The translations under genes and the position numbers were made by a program. Under the pieces are notes generated by a model. The model had not been told where the DNA came from and searched no databases. It saw only the letters and a program-made list of their open reading frames with translations. From Oscillospiraceae bacterium (lineage in GTDB: Bacteria; Bacillota_A; Clostridia; Oscillospirales; WRJC01), in NCBI GenBank assembly GCA_009785015.1, contig WQXD01000249.1:1-5589 (forward strand): a DNA stretch of 5,589 nucleotides, written 5' to 3'. Below, in pieces: positions 1 to 5,354 of this stretch. Within the stretch, counting starts at the first letter, position 1, and every line of letters begins with the position of its first letter.

Positions 1-411
1 TCTGCCGAGCTTGAATATTTTGGCCCTCAAATGCAAAATCAACCAGCCGTGCTGGGTAAATCCCCATTCGCCGAACCAGTCGCGCTGCCGTTTTATCCAA
101 ACGCCGAGATCGTCGATCGTTTCGAGCAATACCCCCCGCGGTATATTTTTGTCTTCATATAATTTTTCCATGTCCTCAATGGCCAAAGTGAACACAAAGG
201 CGCCGAACTGCGGGGAAGCGCCCGCAAATTCTTCATCCCATTTCAAATCGAGCGCCGTATCGGCGAGCTTGCCCTTGATTTCCAAGGCCCGGGCGGTCAG
301 GGCCGCATCTTGGCATATTTTCTTCGCCGCTTCTCTCAAAAAGTTTTTTCCCTCTTCGCATAAACCGTAATATCCGAGGTATTTTTCAAATTTCGCATAT
401 ATTTCATCCAT
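1..411 (-). CDS. acyltransferase domain-containing protein (NAT_N/GNAT_C type), 5' part only
   Basis: The first 137 residues of a protein are visible; the rest lies beyond the left edge. The ATG at 411-409 is preceded by a strong GGAGGAGGAAG ribosome binding site (421-431) with a 9-base gap. An ATG five bases further upstream hits a stop after four codons. The visible part looks mainly alpha-helical and soluble, with no signal peptide or membrane segment. Its second half carries Trp-rich motifs: WIKRQRDWFGEWG (about residues 105-117), then HGWLILHLRAKIF and the final LGR (about 121-137). From memory this resembles the N-terminal NAT_N domain of Bacillota proteins annotated as acyltransferase domain-containing, formerly a DUF. 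In that family a GNAT-like C-terminal domain would follow after the cut. The acyl donor and acceptor are unknown. The gene is divergent from the CapA-like gene. The family call is from motif recall, so it is moderate; the reading frame itself is secure. Confidence 0.62.
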   Translation of the reverse strand, partial: MDEIYAKFEKYLGYYGLCEEGKNFLREAAKKICQDAALTARALEIKGKLADTALDLKWDEEFAGASPQFGAFVFTLAIEDMEKLYEDKNIPRGVLLETIDDLGVWIKRQRDWFGEWGFTQHGWLILHLRAKIFKLGR

Positions 412-457
412 AACACATATCTTCCTCCTCCGCGTTTTTATTTTTTTGATTTTTATG

Positions 458-486
458 TTGCAATGCCGCAAATTTTGTTGTATAAT
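458..486 (+). promoter_or_regulatory. sigma-A type promoter for the CapA-like gene
   Basis: TTGCAA at 458-463 and a perfect TATAAT at 481-486 are separated by 17 bases. Transcription would start near 493, giving a leader of about 37 bases before the ATG at 530. This placement decides the start of the downstream gene: the reading frame is open back to an ATG at 446, but that lies upstream of the promoter and so could not be in this transcript. Confidence 0.7.
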
Positions 487-529
487 CTATATATCGCCGT
501 ATTTTTACAGAAAGCGCGTACAAACAAAA

Positions 530-1795
530 ATGATGATCAAAATAAAAACCGTCATAAAAGCAGCCGTATGCCTGTGCGCCGCGCTCGCATGTTTTTTGCT
601 TCTCTTTTCAATCGGAAATATCTTCACATCCGCCCCCGAGCCCGCTCCGGAGCCGCAAGTACCGTCCGAAACGCAAACCGAAGAACCCGTAACAAAAGAA
701 ACCGAGACGGCAAACGAAACCCAAACGGAGCCGGAAGAAACCAAGGAAATAACAGAACCGGAAGAAATCGAAACGACAGAAGAATCAGAAACCGAAGAAA
801 CCACGGCGGACGGCGGGATAATTTTCGAGGAAATCACGGAGGAGCCAGAGCCGCCCAAACCCCCGGCCTACGCCACAGGCACGGACCTGCGCGAAGTTTT
901 GATTTCGTTTGTGGGCGACACGACGCTCGCCAGCGAGAGCCGCAAGGCCTATTCGGGTTCATTTTTTGAATATTACGATAAAAACGGGCCCGGATATTTT
1001 TTTGAAAACGTGGTCTCCGTGCTGAAGGGCAGCGATTATGTGGTGGCCAATCTCGAGTGCGCGCTCACCGACAACACCGACCCGGGGATAAAACGGGCGG
1101 GCCAATACAGCTATAAGGGTTACAGCAAATATACAGGCATACTGACCGAAGGCGGCGTAAACGCGGTGAACCTGGCAAACAACCACACCTACGACTACTC
1201 GCAGACGGGCTACGACGACACCGTGGCCGCCCTTGAAGCCGCGGGAATAGGATACTTCGGCAACGGGACCGTTTTTATCAAGGAAATCAACGGAATAAAA
1301 GTGGGTTTCGTCGGGTCTGTGGGTTACGGCACCGCGTCGATAAAGTCCGGCCTCGACTACATGGAGGCAAAAGGCGTCGAGATAAAGATCGTGACTTTTC
1401 ATTGGGGCAATATGGACGAGAGGGTCGCCAACTCCTCTCAGGTGGCTTCCGCGCGGTATGCCGTGGACAACGGGGCGGATCTGGTAATTGGCCACCATCC
1501 GCACGTACTGCAGGGCATAGAGCTGTACAAAGGCAGATATATCGCCTATTCGATCGGCAATTTCATATTCGACGGCAACGTGATCTCGGATATAGAAAAC
1601 CGAACAAGCGTGATACTTCAAATCGGGTTTGTTTTGCGCGGGGCGGAGTTCTCCGGCTGCGAAATGGAGCTGATCCCCATATTCACCACCTCGAATTTTT
1701 CAAGGAACAACTTCAAGCCGATGCTCGCCGAAGGGGAACACAAAAAGGCGATATTGGACAAAATCGAGGCGAGAAGCGCCTCTCACAAAAGATAG
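530..1795 (+). CDS. membrane-anchored CapA family protein (PGA_cap, metallophosphatase-like)
   Basis: A 421-residue protein. Residues 1-7 are basic and about 8-30 form one hydrophobic segment. No convincing lipobox is present, so an uncleaved N-terminal anchor or signal peptide is likely, with the rest outside the cell. Residues about 36-112 are a low-complexity stalk rich in Glu, Thr and Pro (about one third Glu). The PGA_cap domain follows (about 122-390), with the expected motifs in order: FVGD (127-130), NLE (174-176), LANNH (215-219), HWG (291-293), GHHPH (321-325) and SIGNF (341-345). The family is related to calcineurin-like phosphoesterases and includes CapA/PgsA of poly-gamma-glutamate capsule systems. 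No capB, capC or other capsule gene is visible, so a role in capsule synthesis is not supported; a cell-surface hydrolase is equally possible. The start at 530 (or 533) is chosen because the promoter at 458-486 lies inside the longer frame beginning at 446. The Shine-Dalgarno site is weak. Confidence 0.88.
   Translation: MMIKIKTVIKAAVCLCAALACFLLLFSIGNIFTSAPEPAPEPQVPSETQTEEPVTKETETANETQTEPEETKEITEPEEIETTEESETEETTADGGIIFEEITEEPEPPKPPAYATGTDLREVLISFVGDTTLASESRKAYSGSFFEYYDKNGPGYFFENVVSVLKGSDYVVANLECALTDNTDPGIKRAGQYSYKGYSKYTGILTEGGVNAVNLANNHTYDYSQTGYDDTVAALEAAGIGYFGNGTVFIKEINGIKVGFVGSVGYGTASIKSGLDYMEAKGVEIKIVTFHWGNMDERVANSSQVASARYAVDNGADLVIGHHPHVLQGIELYKGRYIAYSIGNFIFDGNVISDIENRTSVILQIGFVLRGAEFSGCEMELIPIFTTSNFSRNNFKPMLAEGEHKKAILDKIEARSASHKR
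1766..1782 (-). terminator. possible intrinsic terminator of uxaC, inside the CapA-like gene
   Basis: A perfect 6-bp stem (GAGGCG/CGCCTC) with a 5-base loop begins 21 bases past the uxaC stop. On the minus strand it is followed by GATTTTG, a short T run. No such T run follows on the plus strand, so it would act on the uxaC transcript only. It lies within the last codons of the convergent CapA-like gene. The stem is short and the T run weak, so this is tentative. Confidence 0.35.
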
Positions 1796-1803
1796 CCCCC
1801 GCC

Positions 1804-3213
1804 CTAAAGGCCGAACCCGAAATAATCGTTCGCGTTGTTGTAGCATATGTTTGAAACCATCCGCAAAAGATAAGGCAGATCGCGCGGATACTCTCCCGCT
1901 TCCACATATTCGCCCAAAAGCTGGCACAATATGCGCCTGAAATAATCGTGGCGCGGATATGAGAGAAAAGAACGCGAATCGGTGAGCATACCCACAAAAT
2001 TCGCCAGCAGCGAATGTTCTGCCAAATTTATGAGCTGGTCGCGCATCCCCGTTTTTGTGTCGTTGAACCACCAGGCCGAGCCGTGCTGCATTTTTCCGGT
2101 CGCGTTCTGTTTTATTTGGCAGTCGCCGTTTTGAAAGCAGCCCATGAGCGCGGCGAGCGCGGCGTTGTCTTCCGGGTTCACCGAATACAGCACGGTTTTG
2201 GGCAATGTATCCCTTTTGTCGAGCTCATTGAGCAGTTTCGACAGCCTTAAGATGCAGTCGTATCCGCCGATGCAGTCCGCGCCCGCGTCCGGTCCGTATA
2301 ATTTAAACAGCCTGTCGCTGGCATTTCTGGCCACGCCGAGATGGATCTGCATCACAAGTCCGCGCTTTTGGTACTGTCCGGCCAAAAAAAGCATGAGCTC
2401 CGTTTTGTAGATATCGGTTTCCTCCCGGCTCGGTTTTTGCCCGTCCAGCGCTTTTTTGAGCACTTGGTTTATATCCCCGCGCAAAAACGGAATGTCCTCA
2501 AATCCGTTGTCGGCGGTTTTGGCCCCCATCGATACAAAACAGTCGAGCCTTTTTGAATACGCCTCAAACAAGCTGTCCGCGCCCCTTATATCCACTCCGC
2601 TCGTCCCGGAGAGCTTTTTTATGTAATCCGTAAAGCCGGGCTTTTCTATATGCAGCCCCTTGTCGGGCCTGAACGCCGGGAGCACCTTGATTTCAAAGTC
2701 TGCGTCGTCTTGTATGGCTTTGTGGTATTCCAGGGTGTCGGCGGGGTCGTCGGTGGTGCAGATCAAATCCACATTCGAGCTTTTCATTATCGACCGCGCG
2801 CTCATATCCTGCAGCTTTTCATTGCACAGGTTCCACACCGCATCCATGGTTTCGGCGTTTAAATTCCCGTTGTATCCGAAGTATTTTTTCAATTCCATGT
2901 GCGCCCAGATATAGAGCGGGTTTCCTATGCATTTGGGCAGCGTATGCGCCCACGCCGAAAATTTTTCGTAATCCGCCGCATCTCCCGTCACATACCGCTC
3001 CCCATACCCGTTTGCCCTTATTGCGCGCCACTTGTAATGATCTCCGCCGAGCCACGCCTGGGCGATGTTGTCATATCTTTTGTCTTCGGCTATCTCTTTG
3101 GGGCTTATGTGGCAGTGATAGTCTATTATCGGTATATTTTCCGCCGCTTCGCGGTACAGAATCTTCGCCGTTTCGTTTTCCAGCATAAAATCGCCGCATA
3201 AAAAGTTTTTCAC
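1804..3213 (-). CDS. uxaC: glucuronate isomerase (uronate isomerase, EC 5.3.1.12)
   Basis: UxaC interconverts D-glucuronate and D-fructuronate, and D-galacturonate and D-tagaturonate, in the cytoplasm as the first step of hexuronate breakdown. The protein is 469 residues, against 470 for the E. coli enzyme as I recall it. Family signatures of this amidohydrolase-superfamily TIM barrel are all present: DYHCH (31-35, metal-binding His33 and His35), GDHYKWRA (57-64), TTDDP (153-157), VLPAFRPDKG (177-186), MQIHLG (288-293), WWFND (381-385) and TDSRSFLSYPRHDYFRR (411-427). The frame is open to a GTG at 3225 that overlaps the upstream stop as GTGA. I chose the GTG at 3213 instead: it begins MKNFLCGDF, places His33 exactly where E. 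coli has it, and has AGGA (3227-3230) 13 bases upstream, whereas 3225 leaves one base. It is likely co-transcribed with the KDPG-aldolase-like gene, 8 bases upstream. No other hexuronate gene is visible. Confidence 0.95.
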   Translation of the reverse strand: MKNFLCGDFMLENETAKILYREAAENIPIIDYHCHISPKEIAEDKRYDNIAQAWLGGDHYKWRAIRANGYGERYVTGDAADYEKFSAWAHTLPKCIGNPLYIWAHMELKKYFGYNGNLNAETMDAVWNLCNEKLQDMSARSIMKSSNVDLICTTDDPADTLEYHKAIQDDADFEIKVLPAFRPDKGLHIEKPGFTDYIKKLSGTSGVDIRGADSLFEAYSKRLDCFVSMGAKTADNGFEDIPFLRGDINQVLKKALDGQKPSREETDIYKTELMLFLAGQYQKRGLVMQIHLGVARNASDRLFKLYGPDAGADCIGGYDCILRLSKLLNELDKRDTLPKTVLYSVNPEDNAALAALMGCFQNGDCQIKQNATGKMQHGSAWWFNDTKTGMRDQLINLAEHSLLANFVGMLTDSRSFLSYPRHDYFRRILCQLLGEYVEAGEYPRDLPYLLRMVSNICYNNANDYFGFGL

Positions 3214-3221
3214 TTTAATTT

Positions 3222-4112
3222 TCACTTCCTAACCAGTTTAATCGCGAACCCGCCTATTATGTTGTCCAAATATATCGAAACCAATTTGTTTTTTTCGTCA
3301 TACCTCGCGCTCTCTTCTATGAACTGCCTTCCGGCCTGCTTGAGATAAAAAACCGCCCTGTCGATAAAATTCGAACAGATCGCCACCTGTCCGTTTTTTC
3401 CGTAGCTTCTCTGTTTGGTGAAATGCAAAATATCGGCATTTGAAAACGTCGCGCCCGCGTCCGTTTTGCCGAGGCCGAATATGGCTTCGACCCTGCTCGA
3501 ATAGCGTTCGGCCTGCTCCGTGTTTTCGCAGTTTATAACCACATGCGCCAAATCAAAACCGAGCATCTGCCCCACGGCGCGGGCTGTAAAATTCCCGGAA
3601 CACGCGATAACTGCGCCGTATGACAGATATTCGGGGAAATTTCCCCCGTCCGCGGCCCCGGAGACGATAAATTTGGCCTTGGGACAGCGCGCGCACAGTT
3701 CCTCTACCTCTTTTGATCCGGCGGCGGTCTGCACTGCAACCCCCGCGCCGAGCGCCGCCTCCAGCTCGCCGGAAGTCACGCAGGAGGCAATCAGGGGTAT
3801 GCCCGCGCCGGCGCAGGCCGACGCCAAGGCTTCATCAAAGCCGGCCGACACGACCGCCTTCGCCCCGAAACCGACCGCCGCCTTCGCCTGCTCTTTTGAG
3901 GCGACATTGCCCGCTATGAGAAGCATATCCGGCAAAGCGGAGGATATCTCTTTGATTGCGGCCGCATCCGTTATTTCGGCGATATTCAGCCCCCCATCGG
4001 CCAGCTCCCTGGCCAAAGACAGCGCGGTCTCCGCGTTTTCGGCTCGTATTTCGGGGATTATTCCGTAATTTGAAATCGATGAATATACGGGGTTTGTATT
4101 TTTCGCCGCCAT
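3222..4112 (-). CDS. KDPG aldolase-like protein with VOC-like C-terminal domain; catalytic lysine missing
   Basis: A 296-residue two-domain protein. Residues about 16-180 follow 2-dehydro-3-deoxy-phosphogluconate (KDPG) aldolases: GIIPEIRAENAETALSLA (17-34), GGLNIAEIT (40-48), VVSAGF (87-92), IPLIASCVTSGELEAALGAG (105-124), GAVIACSGN (166-174). Residues 188-296 form a VOC/glyoxalase-like module, from AHVVINCEN to GGFAIKLV, as found appended to some clostridial KDPG aldolases. The active site is not intact. Glu46 matches the general base, but the Schiff-base Lys is Gln128 (VQTAAG where VKFFPA is usual). PTGG is VSGA (150-153), GAGTV is IAGNV (66-70), SPG is SAG, and the Arg after the Glu is lost with a small deletion. 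About 20 residues between barrel and VOC domain are also missing. Aldolase activity is therefore doubtful; a pseudoenzyme, regulator or binding protein is possible. The ATG at 4112 has AGGA at 4121-4124 with an 8-base gap. The frame is open back to 4259, but that would start upstream of the promoter. Confidence 0.85.
   Translation of the reverse strand: MAAKNTNPVYSSISNYGIIPEIRAENAETALSLARELADGGLNIAEITDAAAIKEISSALPDMLLIAGNVASKEQAKAAVGFGAKAVVSAGFDEALASACAGAGIPLIASCVTSGELEAALGAGVAVQTAAGSKEVEELCARCPKAKFIVSGAADGGNFPEYLSYGAVIACSGNFTARAVGQMLGFDLAHVVINCENTEQAERYSSRVEAIFGLGKTDAGATFSNADILHFTKQRSYGKNGQVAICSNFIDRAVFYLKQAGRQFIEESARYDEKNKLVSIYLDNIIGGFAIKLVRK
3227..3230 (-). promoter_or_regulatory. ribosome binding site AGGA deciding the uxaC start
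   Basis: AGGA lies within the last codons of the upstream gene. It is one base from the GTG at 3225 and 13 bases from the GTG at 3213. One base is too close to work and 13 is long but usable, which supports the downstream GTG. Coupled re-initiation at the GTGA overlap remains an alternative. Confidence 0.45.
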
Positions 4113-4120
4113 AATTTTTA

Positions 4121-4124
4121 TCCT
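4121..4124 (-). promoter_or_regulatory. ribosome binding site of the KDPG aldolase-like gene
   Basis: AGGA sits 8 bases before the ATG at 4112. It lies downstream of the promoter at 4168-4196 and fixes the start at MAAKNTNPVY. The hydrophobic stretch encoded further upstream in the same open frame is thereby excluded from the protein. Confidence 0.75.
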
Positions 4125-4167
4125 TAAAATTAACTGCATTTGCAAAATCTTTAGAAGCTTAACGAAC

Positions 4168-4196
4168 ATTATATCACAGTATCGGCTGCAATGCAA
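4168..4196 (-). promoter_or_regulatory. extended -10 promoter for the KDPG aldolase-like gene and uxaC
   Basis: On the minus strand TTGCAT (4196-4191), a 17-base spacer and a perfect TATAAT (4173-4168) are seen. The TATAAT is preceded by TGA, making an extended -10 (TGATATAAT). The start of transcription would be near 4161, about 49 bases before the ATG. This indicates that the two genes form their own unit and need not be read through from leuB. A/T tracts repeated every 10 bases lie directly upstream. Confidence 0.75.
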
Positions 4197-4200
4197 CAAA

Positions 4201-4240
4201 AAAATCGATAAAAAACGATAAAAATTGATAAAAAACGAAA
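4201..4240 (+). repeat. 10-base-periodic A-tract repeat upstream of the promoter
   Basis: Four consecutive 10-base units are seen: AAAATCGATA, AAAAACGATA, AAAATTGATA and AAAAACGAAA. They end four bases upstream of the -35 box of the minus-strand promoter. A-tracts in phase with the helical turn are known to bend DNA, and A/T-rich DNA just upstream of -35 can act as an UP element. It may also be a tandem operator. The function is inference; the periodicity is plain in the sequence. Between it and the leuB stop is an 11-base near-palindrome, ACAAAATTTGT (4246-4256). Confidence 0.7.
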
Positions 4241-4255
4241 AATATACAAAATTTG

Positions 4256-5338
4256 TCACCGCAAATTCCCGCTGATCGCATCGCCCATTTCAGCAGTCCC
4301 GACAATAATCGCGCCCGTTTCGCTTTTATCGGCGATATCCGGCGTCCTGAAGCCCTGTTTCAGCGCTTCGTCCACCGCCTTTTCGATGGCGGCCGCTTCT
4401 CTTTCCAGATGAAACGTGTACCGGCACATCATCGCGCCGGACAAAATCGCCGCGATCGGATTCGCCGTATTTTTTTTGGCCATGCCCGGGGCGGAACCGT
4501 GTATGGGTTCATACAGGCCAAAACCGCTCTCGGAAAGCGAAGCGGAGGGCAGCATGCCGATCGAGCCGCATATCACCGAGGCTTCGTCCGAGAGGATGTC
4601 GCCGAACATATTGGATGTGACAATCACATCAAACTGCTTCGGGTTTTGCATGAGCTGCATTGCCGCGTTGTCGACATAGCTGTGCGTCAGTTCTGTTTCG
4701 GGGTAATTCTTTGCCATATCCGTCACGCGCTCGCGCCAGAATTTCGAGGACTCCAAAACATTCGCCTTGTCCACGCTGCACAGCTTTTTTCTGCGCTTGC
4801 CGGCGGTTTCAAACGCCGTCTTCGCGATCCTGTCGATTTCATAGTCGTAATATTTTTCCGTATCCGAAGCATACAGGCCGGAGTTTTCCCTGCCCCTTTT
4901 CTTTTCGCCGAAATATATCCCCCCGGATAGTTCCCTGATGATCATGATATCGGTATTTTCCACGACTTCCCGCTTGAGGGGCGAAGAGCGGGCAAGATGC
5001 TCCTTCGCCGCCGCGGGGCGCAGGTTCGCGTAGAGACCCAGGGTTTTTCGCAGTTCTAAAAGGCCCGCTTCGGGCCTCAAATGCCCGGGCAAAAAATCCC
5101 ATTTCTCTCCGCCGACCGCCCCCAGCAAAACCGCCTCGCCGGCTTTGCAGATTTCTATAGTTTCCCCGGGCAGCGGCTCGCCGGTTTTGTCGATTGCCTC
5201 CCCGCCCATCAAGGCCTTTGTGAAGGTGAATGTATGACCGAAAATCTCGCCGGTTTTCAAAAGGACCTTGAGCGCTTCATCTGTCACTTCGGGGCCGATT
5301 CCGTCGCCTTTTATCAGGGCTATATTGAATTTGGACAT
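4256..5338 (-). CDS. leuB: 3-isopropylmalate dehydrogenase (EC 1.1.1.85)
   Basis: LeuB oxidises and decarboxylates (2R,3S)-3-isopropylmalate to 2-oxoisocaproate in cytoplasmic leucine synthesis. The protein is 360 residues, normal for the family. Motifs seen: KGDGIGPEV (10-18), LRKTLGLYANLRP (96-108, substrate Arg97 and Arg107), RELSGGIYFGE (135-145, Arg135 and Tyr142), VDKANVL (189-195, Lys191), YVDNAAMQL (221-229, Asp223), MFGDILSDEAS (244-254, metal Asp247 and Asp251) and EPIHGSAP (277-284). The loop after this is odd: GMAKKNTANP (285-294) where GSAPDIAGKGIANP is typical. Gly285 thus replaces the Asp that binds the NAD ribose (Asp278 in the Thermus enzyme). All substrate and metal residues are intact, so the gene is probably functional, with cofactor preference in question. 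Start ATG at 5338 has GAGAGGA, with AGGA (5349-5352) 10 bases away. It lies 16 bases after leuD. No GC-rich terminator follows its stop. Confidence 0.96.
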   Translation of the reverse strand: MSKFNIALIKGDGIGPEVTDEALKVLLKTGEIFGHTFTFTKALMGGEAIDKTGEPLPGETIEICKAGEAVLLGAVGGEKWDFLPGHLRPEAGLLELRKTLGLYANLRPAAAKEHLARSSPLKREVVENTDIMIIRELSGGIYFGEKKRGRENSGLYASDTEKYYDYEIDRIAKTAFETAGKRRKKLCSVDKANVLESSKFWRERVTDMAKNYPETELTHSYVDNAAMQLMQNPKQFDVIVTSNMFGDILSDEASVICGSIGMLPSASLSESGFGLYEPIHGSAPGMAKKNTANPIAAILSGAMMCRYTFHLEREAAAIEKAVDEALKQGFRTPDIADKSETGAIIVGTAEMGDAISGNLR

Positions 5339-5354
5339 AACTTTTTATTCCTCT

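Noticed and set aside
446..529. Upstream extension of the CapA-like gene to the ATG at 446
   Set aside because: This part of the frame contains the -35 and -10 boxes of the gene's own promoter, and starting at 530 gives a normal short basic N-terminus before the membrane segment.
432..529. Minus-strand promoter for the acyltransferase gene
   Set aside because: Several A/T-rich hexamers could be -10 boxes, but none has a convincing -35 partner at 16-18 bases, so no site can be named.
505..858. Minus-strand Ser/Val-rich open frame opposite the stalk
   Set aside because: Antisense of the low-complexity stalk; the Ser/Val repeats mirror Glu/Thr codons and there is no family motif.
463..969. Plus-strand Arg/Asn-rich open frame
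   Set aside because: It is a frame-shifted shadow of the Glu/Thr-rich stalk of the CapA-like gene, and the composition is explained by GAA/ACC-rich codons read out of phase.
959..1621. 220-residue minus-strand open frame opposite the CapA-like gene
   Set aside because: Lies entirely opposite the PGA_cap domain, whose motifs show the plus-strand frame to be real.
4246..4256. ACAAAATTTGT near-palindrome after the leuB stop as terminator or operator
   Set aside because: Arms are only five A/T-rich base pairs, too weak for a terminator, and such short palindromes are expected by chance in this A/T-rich stretch.
4113..4259. Upstream extension of the KDPG aldolase-like gene, with a hydrophobic Phe-rich start overlapping the leuB stop
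   Set aside because: It is made of the A/T-rich promoter region; the ATG at 4112 has a well-placed AGGA and fits the family N-terminus.
4253..4930. 225-residue plus-strand open frame across leuB
   Set aside because: Antisense to a fully convincing leuB; Arg/His-rich composition typical of shadows and no recognisable motif.
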